Made by a program: the position numbers and the translations under genes. The notes beneath the pieces were generated by a model. The model ran no database searches. It was not told the origin of the DNA and saw only the letters and a program-made list of their open reading frames with translations. From RGIG7213 sp045540335 (lineage in GTDB: Bacteria > Bacillota > Clostridia > Oscillospirales > CAG-272): 45,129 nucleotides of DNA. Location of the stretch: the NCBI GenBank assembly GCA_045540335.1, contig JAZQHC010000053.1:1-45129 (forward strand), given 5' to 3'. Below, in pieces: positions 6,384 to 14,865 of this stretch. How positions within the stretch are numbered: position 1 is the stretch's first letter; every line of letters starts with the position of its first letter.

Positions 6384-7430
6384 TTATTCTTGACTGTCAG
6401 GCTTATTACGCTTTTCTGATATCCACTCTCTTTTTTGGACAGTAGCGTTTTTTGATATTTTGAAAAAGAAATGCATAACAACGTAATTTATCACTAACGA
6501 CATTGCAATATAGAGTAACATATCGAACATGGAATCAAAGTCGGAAACAAAAAGAGCTACCACTGTAAGTACAATAGGCGTGGCGTAGAACAGCCAATCC
6601 ATTTTATCGCTTTTATCGCATTCTTTTTCTTCGTTATCCAAAAAATCACGAAAGGAAAGCTCGCCGCGGCCCTTTTTTATATTACGTTTATTTAAGGCGT
6701 TATATCGTTTTTCCATTACCTGATCTAAATCTACACGCGTTTGCTCGTTTACAACGTCGAAAAACTTTACTTTAGGGCGTTTTTTTTCGATGCTTCTTTT
6801 ACGATTTACAATGAAATAAAACACCAAATAGGCCGAAGAAGCAAGGAGGACCGCCCATAATGGGCAGGTAAAGAAATTTAATTTATCCGATGACAATATT
6901 CCAAAACAGGCAATAAATGAAGCCATTGTCATACATAATACAATACTTTTAAGCAGATTTATATTCAATTTTTTACTTTTGAACATAAAGAAGCGCACCA
7001 CGAAATTGGTTATATATCCTATCAATGCACATGCGATAAAAGCAAAAATATATCCCGATGTATTTGCAGTGCTGATGATAGACCAAAAATCATTTCCAGA
7101 CCAATCCGCGCACAATAGGTCAAAAAATGCAAAAATAAGTTCAATTACGGCAATATTTTTTAAGATGTCTAAAGTGTGCCAAATTTTATTTCGTATTCCT
7201 AAATCCGAACAGAACGTTTTACAAAATTTTTCTATATTGTTGCCAACTACCTTTTCCACCGGTTTGCCTGCTTCTTGTGCACTGAGAAGTATGTCCAGCA
7301 ATGAACCCAACCTATCCTCGCAAGTAAGCGCGTCGATATTTTCCGAATTTACGTATAGTTCAACCTGATCAAAAACGTCTTTATATTTGCCCTGTAATTG
7401 ATCTTTATAAAATAAATAACTATCCTTCAT
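6384..7430 (-). CDS. Membrane protein with an N-terminal DUF1048/DUF1129-like domain
   Basis: 348 residues. The first about 80 residues form a soluble helical domain with the pattern KPVEKVVGNNIEKFCKTF, which resembles DUF1048/DUF1129-type domains that travel with PadR regulators. Several hydrophobic segments follow: about 110-160, 165-190, 200-215 and 285-335. A positively charged cytoplasmic stretch (about 215-280) separates the membrane blocks. The ATG directly abuts the padR stop codon, with GAGGT inside the end of padR, so the two are co-translated. The product is likely a membrane effector controlled by that regulator. Function unknown; the domain assignment is tentative. Confidence 0.75.
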   Translation of the reverse strand: MKDSYLFYKDQLQGKYKDVFDQVELYVNSENIDALTCEDRLGSLLDILLSAQEAGKPVEKVVGNNIEKFCKTFCSDLGIRNKIWHTLDILKNIAVIELIFAFFDLLCADWSGNDFWSIISTANTSGYIFAFIACALIGYITNFVVRFFMFKSKKLNINLLKSIVLCMTMASFIACFGILSSDKLNFFTCPLWAVLLASSAYLVFYFIVNRKRSIEKKRPKVKFFDVVNEQTRVDLDQVMEKRYNALNKRNIKKGRGELSFRDFLDNEEKECDKSDKMDWLFYATPIVLTVVALFVSDFDSMFDMLLYIAMSLVINYVVMHFFFKISKNATVQKREWISEKRNKPDSQE

Positions 7431-7757
7431 TTATAATACCTCATCATACAATATTTTTTCTGCAGCACAGCTGATCTTATGGTAGCTTTTTTTAAATTCA
7501 TCAAGCTTTTCTTTCCCTAACACAGTTATTGAATAATATTTGCGTATCGGCCCGTAAGGCGATTTTTCTTTTCGACACGATATGTATCCCTTATTTTCCA
7601 AACGGGTGATTACGGGGTATAAAGTGCCCTCGAAAAGAGTTTCAAACCCGTTTTCTTCTAACCTTGCGAGTATTTGATATCCATAGGTTTCGCCTTGCGA
7701 TATCACAGAAAGAACACAACCTTCGAGAATCCCTCTCAATAATTGAGATTCGTCCAT
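7431..7757 (-). CDS. PadR-family transcriptional regulator
   Basis: 108 residues. Winged-helix PadR protein: SQLLRGILEGCVLSVI, then QGETYGYQILARL, LFEGTLYPVITRLENKGYI in the recognition region, and KYYSITVLGKEKLDEF for the wing and following helix. The ATG at 7757 is preferred over a longer frame to 7838 because AGGAGG lies 8 bases ahead, and the promoter and operator occupy the extension. It forms a two-gene operon with the following membrane protein. The inverted repeat around its promoter suggests autorepression. Confidence 0.93.
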   Translation of the reverse strand: MDESQLLRGILEGCVLSVISQGETYGYQILARLEENGFETLFEGTLYPVITRLENKGYISCRKEKSPYGPIRKYYSITVLGKEKLDEFKKSYHKISCAAEKILYDEVL

Positions 7758-7788
7758 AAAACAGTCCTCCTTTTTAAACCTACTATAT

Positions 7789-7838
7789 AACGCAAAGTAG
7801 GTTGATACGATGATATCACATCTACTTTGCGTTGTCAA
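7789..7838 (-). promoter_or_regulatory. padR promoter with overlapping inverted-repeat operator
   Basis: On the minus strand TTGACA (7838-7833), 17 bases, TATCAT (7815-7810). Two perfect 12-bp inverted arms, AACGCAAAGTAG at 7789-7800 and CTACTTTGCGTT at 7822-7833, flank the -10 region; one fills the spacer next to -35 and the other covers the start of the transcript. This is a likely PadR binding site. The rest of the intergenic stretch to 8186 holds only the terminator at 8039-8063. Confidence 0.75.
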
Positions 7839-8038
7839 GTAGGTGCGAGCATTTTTTTGTGTATTTTATATATTTTTCTGATTTGCCATGACTATTTTGT
7901 ATTGTCTAATTACAGAATAATGCACGCAATCGGAATAAAAAGAAGATTTGCAAAATTCGAATTTTCTTTTATAAGCTTTTAGCCAAAGCACAACCGACTT
8001 TGTATTTACAAAAAAGATGCTTTTGGGGGTAAAAAAGC

Positions 8039-8063
8039 AAAACCCCGATTTTATCGGGGTTTT
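8039..8063 (-). terminator. Terminator of the murD-peptidase operon
   Basis: AAAACCCCGAT-TTT-ATCGGGGTTTT hairpin lying about 125 bp after the last gene of the leftward operon. It is symmetrical and could also act rightward. Confidence 0.75.
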
Positions 8064-8186
8064 AATTATCTATGATGAGAATGTGGTTTATCTTATGCAC
8101 TTTATCATTTACGTAACCGATATAAGTGTTTGTTAATATCAGCACGATAAATAACATCTGCAATAATGAAAACTGTTCAAACACCT

Positions 8187-8912
8187 TTATTCATCGTGTG
8201 ATTGAAGGTGCTTGATAACAGCCTCGGTAAAGGAAGAAAACAGCCTTGATGAATAAACCGACGTATCGTAAGTATATTCGGGGTGCCATTGAACAAGCAA
8301 AAAATAAGGATGCGTAGTGTGTTCTAATGCCTCAATTATACCGTCGTCGCTTTTTGCGGTTATTTTGAAGCACGGCGCCACGTCCTTTATTGCTTGGTGG
8401 TGAAAGCTGTTTACGGCGAATTTTTCGCTTTTCATTATATCGTAAAGCTTTGAAGCTTTATCGGTAATCGTGACGAGATGCGTATCAACTTCGCCTGCTT
8501 CGGCTTGGCGGTGACGAATATCAGACGGGATCTGCGTTGGTATATCTTGATACAATGTTCCGCCAAATGCAACGTTGCATATCTGAATGCCGCGGCAAAT
8601 TGATAATATAGGCTTACTTGTTTTCATTATCAAAGGCAATGCAATAAGCTCTGTTCTGTCGCGCTCTATATCAATTGATACGGTGTCGTTTATTATTTTC
8701 TCGTTGTATAATTCGGGATTTACGTCTATACCGCCGGCAAACAAAAAGCCGTCCGCCAAATCAATAAGGCGTTGAAGGTTTTCTTCAGGTTGGTTCATCA
8801 ATACCAAAAAGGGAATACAGCCATGCTTGATCAACGCTTTGGCGTAGTGAACGCGCAAATATGCACCGCCGTTGTCGTTAGACCCAAAAATTGCGATCAA
8901 AGGCTTTTTCAT
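8187..8912 (-). CDS. Class I glutamine amidotransferase, peptidase C26 (PuuD-like)
   Basis: 241 residues. Gamma-glutamyl-gamma-aminobutyrate hydrolase family: oxyanion segment DGFLFAGGIDVNPELY, nucleophile Cys in SICRGIQ followed by NVAFGGTLYQDI, and the His-Glu pair in QWHPEYTYD. Such enzymes hydrolyse gamma-glutamyl amide bonds. The ATG at 8912 is chosen over the GTG at 8921 because AGGGG lies 8 bases ahead. It is the last gene of the murD-M42-PLP enzyme operon, 1 base after the preceding stop, so breakdown of gamma-glutamyl peptides alongside the aminopeptidases is plausible. Substrate not determined. Confidence 0.88.
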   Translation of the reverse strand: MKKPLIAIFGSNDNGGAYLRVHYAKALIKHGCIPFLVLMNQPEENLQRLIDLADGFLFAGGIDVNPELYNEKIINDTVSIDIERDRTELIALPLIMKTSKPILSICRGIQICNVAFGGTLYQDIPTQIPSDIRHRQAEAGEVDTHLVTITDKASKLYDIMKSEKFAVNSFHHQAIKDVAPCFKITAKSDDGIIEALEHTTHPYFLLVQWHPEYTYDTSVYSSRLFSSFTEAVIKHLQSHDE

Positions 8913-8913
8913 A

Positions 8914-10173
8914 TTATTCACCCCTGCTGTTAAGTATATATTGCGCAGCTGTCATAATGCCGTATTTACCTGATTCGTATGTAAGACCGCCTTGGAAAAA
9001 TGCGGTGAAAGGCGGTTTTATCGGTGCATCTGCAGATAACTCGATCGAAGCGCCCGAGGTAAAGGTGCCTGCCGCCATGATAACTTTATCGGTGTATCCG
9101 GGCATGTCCCACGGTTCGGGCGTTACGTATGCATCAACCGGCGAGCCTGCCTGTATGCCCCTGCAAAAGGCGCAAAGCGGTTCTTCTGCGCGGAATTGTA
9201 TGGTTTGTATTATATCGTGCCTGTCTTCGTTGTATCGCGGGCTTACTTCGTAGCCAAGCTGTTCAAAAACGTATGATGCTAAAGCGGCAGTTTTAAGCGA
9301 TGCGGCAACCGTGTGCGGTGCATAGAAAAGCCCTTTATACATATTTTTGTTTTGATCAAGGCTTGCGCCGCATTCAAGCCCAACACCCGGGCAGGTGAAG
9401 CGGTACGAACAAAGCTCTACCGCTTTTGCGCTTCCGGCAAGATATCCGCCCGATTCTGCCATACCGCCGCCGGGATTTTTTATTAAAGATCCTACGATAA
9501 GATCTGCGCCGTAGGCGGTAGGCTCGCATTCTTCAACGAATTCGCCGTAGCAATTATCTACCGTTACGAAAATATCCTTGCGGATTGATTTAACAACGGA
9601 AACTATCTGCCCTATCTCTTTGCAGGAAAGGGTTTTTCTGTTCATATATCCTTTAGAACGCTGGATAAATACCATTTTTACTTTATCGCCGTAGCTTTCC
9701 AACGTGCATTTTACGGCGTCAAGATCCACCCCGTCGCTTTTCATGTCTATTTGGCGGTATTCAACGCCGAAATCCGCAAGCGAGCCTGATCCGTCTTTAC
9801 CGCTTATACCGATTACCTCGTCAAGTGTATCGTACGGCTTTCCCGTTACGGAAAGCATAATATCACCGGGGCGCAAAATACCGAAAAGGGCAATTGTCAA
9901 TGCGTGTGTACCGCTTACGATGTTATGGCGCACGAACGCTTTTTCTGCTTTGAAAACGTCTGCCCAGATCTCGTCAAGCGTATCTCTGCCTTTGTCGCCG
10001 TAGCCGTATCCGCTTGTGCCTGCAAAGCATGCCTCGTCAACGCGGAAATTCGCAAAGCTATCCATAATGCGTGCTGTGTTTTTGTATGCAATATCGTCAA
10101 ATCGACGGAAGCTTTCGGCTAATTTTTCTTCTGCTTCTTTAACTATTGAAATAATTTTTTGATTCGTTATCAT
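8914..10173 (-). CDS. Methionine gamma-lyase family PLP protein (YnbB-like)
   Basis: 419 residues. Matches the family once labelled aluminium-resistance protein: GTSGYGYGDKGRDTLDEIWADVF near residue 55, RHNIVSGTHALTIALFGIL, YRQIDMKSDGVDL, FIQRSKGYMNRKTL, VDNCYGEFVEECEPTAYGADLIVGSLIKNPGGG with the PLP lysine in SLIKN, and GMAESGGYLAGS. A fold-type I, PLP-dependent carbon-sulphur lyase activity is inferred from the family; the true substrate is poorly known. Its start overlaps the preceding peptidase stop by 4 bases, so it is translationally coupled in the operon. Confidence 0.92.
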   Translation of the reverse strand: MITNQKIISIVKEAEEKLAESFRRFDDIAYKNTARIMDSFANFRVDEACFAGTSGYGYGDKGRDTLDEIWADVFKAEKAFVRHNIVSGTHALTIALFGILRPGDIMLSVTGKPYDTLDEVIGISGKDGSGSLADFGVEYRQIDMKSDGVDLDAVKCTLESYGDKVKMVFIQRSKGYMNRKTLSCKEIGQIVSVVKSIRKDIFVTVDNCYGEFVEECEPTAYGADLIVGSLIKNPGGGMAESGGYLAGSAKAVELCSYRFTCPGVGLECGASLDQNKNMYKGLFYAPHTVAASLKTAALASYVFEQLGYEVSPRYNEDRHDIIQTIQFRAEEPLCAFCRGIQAGSPVDAYVTPEPWDMPGYTDKVIMAAGTFTSGASIELSADAPIKPPFTAFFQGGLTYESGKYGIMTAAQYILNSRGE

Positions 10174-11165
10174 AATTGTATATCACAGGCAAGTGTTCCA
10201 AGCTTGATGCACTCTGCCACGTCCTTCATGTCGATCATTTCGTTTTGTGTGTGGATATATCTTGTGGGTATAGAAATACATCCTGCCCTTGCTCCGCCGG
10301 CTTCTGTTTGCATAACGGCAGTATCTGTTCCGCCTGCACGCAGTATTTCGTACTGATATTTTATTTTGTTATCTTTGGCGATATCCGTCAAAGCGGTAAC
10401 AAGACGCACGTCGCATAAAACAGAGCTGTCTTTAATTTTTATCGCCGCACCTGCACCAAGCTTTACAGCCATTGGCTTGCAGCCCGGCAGGTCGCCTATA
10501 TCGGTAACGTCAAATGCGATGCCGTAATGGGGCGCTATGTTGTACGTTGCCGCCTTTGCACCGCGAAGCCCTACTTCTTCCATTGAAGAAAATACAAAAT
10601 AAACGTCGTTTTTGCAGTTTTTCAGTTTTTTTGCAATCTCTACAAGAACTGCACAACCGATGCGGTTGTCAAACGGCCTTCCGCAATAGCGCGTGCCGCA
10701 CAGCCTTGTCATATGCGGGATAACAGTAAACATATCTCCCAAGGAAACCTTTTTTTCTGCTTCTTTTTTTGTTTTTGCACCTATATCTATAAAGAATTTG
10801 TCTGCTTTAAGGTCTGCAGCTTTTACACCTTCTTCGGGCGCAAGTACACCCTTTACCCCTTTTGAAGAAATAACTGTGCAGTACGCGTATGCAACGAAAT
10901 CTATACCGCCTACGGGGGCAATGCGTATCAAGCCGTCATCTTGAATGAACATGGAAATAAATCCTATTTCATCTGCGTGTGCACACATCATCATACGCTT
11001 TGCATTTGGATGTTCGGATTTTTTTACACATATTAAATTTCCCAATGCATCGTACGACGCTTCATCAACAAACGGGCGAATTTCGTTTTCTATAAGCCTT
11101 GTAACCCTGCCTTCATCGGAAGTAACGCCGCTTGTCGTCATTATTTTTTTCAGAAATTCTGTCAT
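10170..11165 (-). CDS. M42 family aminopeptidase (third paralogue)
   Basis: 331 residues. Dinuclear metal aminopeptidase of the FrvX/YsdC/PepA group. Seen: metal ligand motif CAHADEIGF at about residue 62, the bridging Asp in FDNRIGCAV at about 165, the catalytic Glu pair in SSMEEVGLRGA, Asp in AFDVTDIGD, and the C-terminal ligand in RYIHTQNEMID. All ligands are present, so activity is expected: removal of N-terminal residues from short peptides in the cytoplasm. One of three tandem paralogues, 12 bases after the second one. Confidence 0.94.
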   Translation of the reverse strand: MTEFLKKIMTTSGVTSDEGRVTRLIENEIRPFVDEASYDALGNLICVKKSEHPNAKRMMMCAHADEIGFISMFIQDDGLIRIAPVGGIDFVAYAYCTVISSKGVKGVLAPEEGVKAADLKADKFFIDIGAKTKKEAEKKVSLGDMFTVIPHMTRLCGTRYCGRPFDNRIGCAVLVEIAKKLKNCKNDVYFVFSSMEEVGLRGAKAATYNIAPHYGIAFDVTDIGDLPGCKPMAVKLGAGAAIKIKDSSVLCDVRLVTALTDIAKDNKIKYQYEILRAGGTDTAVMQTEAGGARAGCISIPTRYIHTQNEMIDMKDVAECIKLGTLACDIQL

Positions 11166-11177
11166 ATCGAAACTCCT

Positions 11178-12221
11178 TTATATATCGTTAACCGCGATGG
11201 CGTACGCCAAATCAAATGCGGAAAAATAGTCGTCCTTGTGGATAACGCAACAAGCGGAATGAATATACCGCGAAGGAATTGAAAGCGTGGCGCAACGCAC
11301 ACCGCCTGCCGTTTTGTGTATGTGCCCTGCATCGTTTCCACCGGAAACAAGCGTTTTTATCTGATATTTTAAATCGTTGTTTTTAGCAAGGGCAGTTATT
11401 TTATCTATCACCTCGCGGCGATATACGGTAGATCTATCCATCAAAGAAACGGCAACGCCGTTTTTAAGCTTCGATACCTGCTTATGCTCGGGCACGTCGG
11501 GAATATCCGCCACGGCGGTGCATTCCATGATCAACGCAAAATCGGGCATTATGCGCGAAGCTGCGGTTATTGCGCCGCTTCTTCCTACCTCTTCGCGAAC
11601 CGTAAATGAAAAATATAAGGTATTTTCGGGGGTTACACCCGTTTTGCGTATTTTTTTAATTATATCGCATAAAACGGCACATCCTGCCCTATCGTCAAGT
11701 GCTTTTGATTTTATAAATCCGTCGCCGAAAAATACAAATTCGGAATCAAATGTTGCATAAGATCCAACGGGGATTTTTTCAAGCGCTTCCTGCTTTGACA
11801 AAGCCCCGATGTTTATATGCATTTTGTCGCAAGAAATGTTATTTTCGCGTTCTTTTGCGGTTTGTGAATGTATAGCCTTTGAATCAATAACGCCGTTGTA
11901 GATAACGCCGTTTTTGCCGCGTAGCTTAACACGGCGCGCGCAAAGCGCACCCTCGTCCATTCCGCCTACGGTATGAAAATAAATGCAGCCAAGGTCATCT
12001 GCGCAGCGTGCCATAAAGCCAACCTCGTCCATGTGGGCGGCAAGCATAACCTTTTTATCTGTTTTTCCCCTTATTTTCAGTATAAGATTGCCGAGTGCAT
12101 CGGTTATTATCTCGTCGGCAAAATTTCCTACCTCTGCTTTTATTATGTCTGCAACGTCGCCCTCGCACCCGGAAGGACCGAAAGCCAGACACAGCTTTTC
12201 AAGTAATTGAAGATCTTGCAT
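11178..12221 (-). CDS. M42 family aminopeptidase (second paralogue)
   Basis: 347 residues. Motifs: LAAHMDEVGFMARC near residue 60, the bridging Asp in KALDDRAGCAV, catalytic VREEVGRSGA, MECTAVADIPD, GGNDAGHIH and the terminal ligand RYIHSACCVIH. The metal-binding set is complete. It begins 1 base after the first paralogue ends, which points to coupled translation. The three paralogues are clearly diverged rather than recent copies, so they probably differ in substrate preference (for example Glu/Asp- versus Leu-type residues) and may form mixed dodecameric shells; the latter is speculation. Confidence 0.94.
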   Translation of the reverse strand: MQDLQLLEKLCLAFGPSGCEGDVADIIKAEVGNFADEIITDALGNLILKIRGKTDKKVMLAAHMDEVGFMARCADDLGCIYFHTVGGMDEGALCARRVKLRGKNGVIYNGVIDSKAIHSQTAKERENNISCDKMHINIGALSKQEALEKIPVGSYATFDSEFVFFGDGFIKSKALDDRAGCAVLCDIIKKIRKTGVTPENTLYFSFTVREEVGRSGAITAASRIMPDFALIMECTAVADIPDVPEHKQVSKLKNGVAVSLMDRSTVYRREVIDKITALAKNNDLKYQIKTLVSGGNDAGHIHKTAGGVRCATLSIPSRYIHSACCVIHKDDYFSAFDLAYAIAVNDI

Positions 12222-12222
12222 A

Positions 12223-13254
12223 TTACAACCCCTCCTGCAATATTACGTTTTCGATAAACCCTGCTGTAAGCTTGGCGGTGTATTCTACGTCTTTTACGTC
12301 GATTATTTCGGCGTATGTGTGCATATTTGCAAGGGGAATGCTTAATAAAACCGTTGGAATTCCGTATTTAACCATTGGTATGTCGTTTGCGTTAGTGCCT
12401 GTGTTTGTTCCGTCGCAGGCGATACTGTGGGGAATGCCCGAGATTGCGGCATAATCTACAAGCTTATCAACAAGGGATTTTTCAAGGATTGCAGAAATTG
12501 AAATTTCTGCGCCGTTGCCCATTTTTGACGATTTATATACGCTGTCCTTTTCTTCGGGAATTTCCGTTCCGGTTACGTCAAGCACTATTGAATAATCGGG
12601 ATCGTAGTTGTACGCACCGCAAGCGGCGTTTTTGCCTATTTCTTCACGCGAAGAAAGCATTACTGCCAATTCAACGTCGCAGCTTTGCAAAAGCTCGGCA
12701 ACCATGATTGCGCAAACGGCACATATCTTGTCGTCAAAGCCTTTTCCGCAAAGCCTGCCGTTTTGCAGGTCTGTAAGATGATATCTGAAGGATATGGGCG
12801 AGCCGATGCGTACGCCCATTTCTTCAAGCTTTTCCTTTGTAAATCCCGTATCTACAAAAAGCTCGTGTATCGCAGATGGCTTGCTTGAGGTTTTTAAATG
12901 CGGGGGCGTAGAGCATATAATGCCGTAAACATCGCTTTTTCCATGTATGGTAACCTCACACGGCTGAAGTATTTTTCCGTCTATACCGCCCACGTTTATT
13001 ACGCGCAAAAACCCGTCGTCTGTTATATCGGAAACAAGCATACCCACCTCGTCCATATGGGCGTCGATCAAGATCTTTTTTGCTTTTGCGGTTTTTCCGT
13101 GCTTTATCAGAAAAAAGTTGTTTGCGCTGTCAAATGCCATTTCATCAAAATAAAGTTTTTTGATATATTCCACCGCGCCGAGGGCAAGCTCTTCACTGCC
13201 CGAAACGGTCACGTCTTGGGTAAGGCGTGCCAAAAGGTGTTTTATGTCTGCCAT
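12223..13254 (-). CDS. M42 family aminopeptidase (first paralogue)
   Basis: 343 residues from the ATG at 13254. The frame continues to a TTG at 13293, but AAAGGGA sits about 7 bases before the ATG and the peptide MADIKHLLARL is a normal family start. Motifs: DAHMDEVGML, GFDDKICAVCAI (Asp-Asp-Lys in place of the usual D-[ND]-R), SSREEIGKNAA, LDVTGTEIPE, GTNTGTNANDIPM and NMHTYAEIID. It is the most diverged of the three in the bridging-Asp region but the ligands seem retained. It follows murD by about 35 bases. Confidence 0.92.
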   Translation of the reverse strand: MADIKHLLARLTQDVTVSGSEELALGAVEYIKKLYFDEMAFDSANNFFLIKHGKTAKAKKILIDAHMDEVGMLVSDITDDGFLRVINVGGIDGKILQPCEVTIHGKSDVYGIICSTPPHLKTSSKPSAIHELFVDTGFTKEKLEEMGVRIGSPISFRYHLTDLQNGRLCGKGFDDKICAVCAIMVAELLQSCDVELAVMLSSREEIGKNAACGAYNYDPDYSIVLDVTGTEIPEEKDSVYKSSKMGNGAEISISAILEKSLVDKLVDYAAISGIPHSIACDGTNTGTNANDIPMVKYGIPTVLLSIPLANMHTYAEIIDVKDVEYTAKLTAGFIENVILQEGL

Positions 13255-13289
13255 TAACCGTTCCCTTTCTTTAACTGTGTTGAAAAACG

Positions 13290-14672
13290 TCAATTAAAAT
13301 CGTTTACTATTGCTTTAAAGGTATTTCCTCTGTGCTCGAAATTCTCAAACGCATCAAAGCTTGCCGCCGCGGGGGAAAGAATAACTATATCCCCGTTTTG
13401 TGCTATACTGCGGGCTTTTTTTACGGCGTTTTCAAAGTTTTCTTCTTTATAAAGTTGTAATCCCGAATTTTTAAAATCGGGGTGGCTTGTTACAGCATCG
13501 TTTATTTTTTGTGCCGTTGCCCCGGTAAGTACGGCTGCCTTAGCACCGTTAAAAAGCGGCTGAACAAGCGGCCCGTATGGAATATTTTTATCATATCCGC
13601 CGAGAATAACTATAACCTTTTGCTTGAAGTTGGAAAGGGCGGCGGCGGTTCGCGTGGGGCTTGAATCTATAGATGAATTGTAGTATTTCACCCCATTGAA
13701 CTCGCGCACGAATTCGCACCTGTGTTCTACCCCACCGAAGGATCTTGCAACCTTCAGTATTGCTTCATTGCTTACTATATCCGTAAGAACGGCGCACGCC
13801 GCCATGTAGTTTTCCACGTTGTGTTTTCCGGGCAGGCGTATATCTTCTGTTGAAATAACCGGGTATTCACCATGCTTGTCAAACCGTGTTATAAAGCCGT
13901 TTTTAAGATATACCCCAACGGCTGAATCAGGCTTTTCAAACGATGAAAAATACGAGGTTGTTCCATTACCTTTAAAATCTTTAGTTGCTTGGCATGCGGC
14001 GTTCGTAACGAATAAGCCGTTTGTATTTTGGTGCAGATATATATTTTGCTTCGCTTGCGTATATTCTTCCATTCCCGTATGCCAATTAAGATGGTTTGGC
14101 GTAATGTTAGTAATTACGCATCTTCCGGGCGATTGGCGCATTGTTTGCAGTTGGAAAGACGAAAGCTCTACTACTGCAAAATCGCCCTGCTTCATTTCAC
14201 CGACGCGCGAAAGTAATGGCGTACCTATGTTTCCGCCCAAAAATACGCGCTTGCCGTCTGCCTTCAATATTTCCGAAATAAGCGTGGTGGTCGTTGTTTT
14301 ACCGTCGCTTCCCGTTACGGCGATGATTTCGCACGGGCAAAGGGCAAAGAACAGCTCCATTTCCGAAGAAAGAACAGCCCCCCTTTTTGTTGCCGCAAGT
14401 ATTTGGGCATCATCGTGGCGTATGCCGGGAGAACGGAATATAACGTCGCCGTCTATATTTTCAAGATAATTCTCTCCGCAGATAACCGTAACGCCTTTTT
14501 GTTCAAGCTTTTCGTATTTTTCTTTTGCATCGCTTCTTTCTTTTCTATCCCTTGCGGTAACGTGTACCCCGGATTCAAGAAGAAAATCTACCAACGGCAG
14601 ATTGCTGATACCTAAACCAAGCACGTCTGCCTTTTTTCCTTTTATCGAATTTCTGTATTCGTTTACAGTCAT
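13290..14672 (-). CDS. murD: UDP-N-acetylmuramoyl-L-alanine--D-glutamate ligase
   Basis: 460 residues, normal length. Adds D-Glu to UDP-MurNAc-L-Ala in peptidoglycan precursor synthesis. Seen: N-terminal Rossmann stretch DVLGLGISNLPLVDFL, ATP loop VTGSDGKTTTTTLI at about residue 118, FLGGNIGTPLL, VELSSFQLQTM, ITPNHLNWH, and in the C-terminal domain VEHRCEFVREFNGVKYYNSSIDSSPTRT and LGGYDKNIPY. GAGGT precedes the ATG. It is first in the leftward operon and its promoter is at 14700-14728. It is separated from the other mur genes, with peptide hydrolysis genes downstream instead. Confidence 0.97.
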   Translation of the reverse strand: MTVNEYRNSIKGKKADVLGLGISNLPLVDFLLESGVHVTARDRKERSDAKEKYEKLEQKGVTVICGENYLENIDGDVIFRSPGIRHDDAQILAATKRGAVLSSEMELFFALCPCEIIAVTGSDGKTTTTTLISEILKADGKRVFLGGNIGTPLLSRVGEMKQGDFAVVELSSFQLQTMRQSPGRCVITNITPNHLNWHTGMEEYTQAKQNIYLHQNTNGLFVTNAACQATKDFKGNGTTSYFSSFEKPDSAVGVYLKNGFITRFDKHGEYPVISTEDIRLPGKHNVENYMAACAVLTDIVSNEAILKVARSFGGVEHRCEFVREFNGVKYYNSSIDSSPTRTAAALSNFKQKVIVILGGYDKNIPYGPLVQPLFNGAKAAVLTGATAQKINDAVTSHPDFKNSGLQLYKEENFENAVKKARSIAQNGDIVILSPAAASFDAFENFEHRGNTFKAIVNDFN

Positions 14673-14699
14673 ACTTACCTCACAAAACGTATTATATTG

Positions 14700-14728
14700 A
14701 TTATACTACAATGTACTGAGATATTCAA
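14700..14728 (-). promoter_or_regulatory. Promoter of the murD operon
   Basis: Minus strand: TTGAAT at 14728-14723, 17-base spacer, TATAAT at 14705-14700, ending 27 bases before the murD start codon. Confidence 0.75.
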
Positions 14729-14801
14729 GTGGAATGAAAAAAATTTAATCTTTATATAATGGTGTAAAATAAAATTGTGTGGAAATTTTTCGGTTTTACT
14801 A

Positions 14802-14830
14802 TTGAAAAAAAAGGTGGCAAATGATATAAT
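14802..14830 (+). promoter_or_regulatory. Promoter of the aminotransferase-trpS operon
   Basis: TTGAAA at 14802-14807, 17-base spacer, TATAAT at 14825-14830. The predicted transcript starts near 14837, so the leader is too short for a T-box even though trpS is in the operon. Confidence 0.8.
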
Positions 14831-14865
14831 GTCATAAAATAGTGCAACCGAAAGGAAAAAATAAA

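Noticed and set aside
14673..14865. T-box leader for trpS
   Set aside because: The promoter at 14802-14830 leaves under 30 nt of leader, and no AGGGTGG-type T-box sequence is seen.
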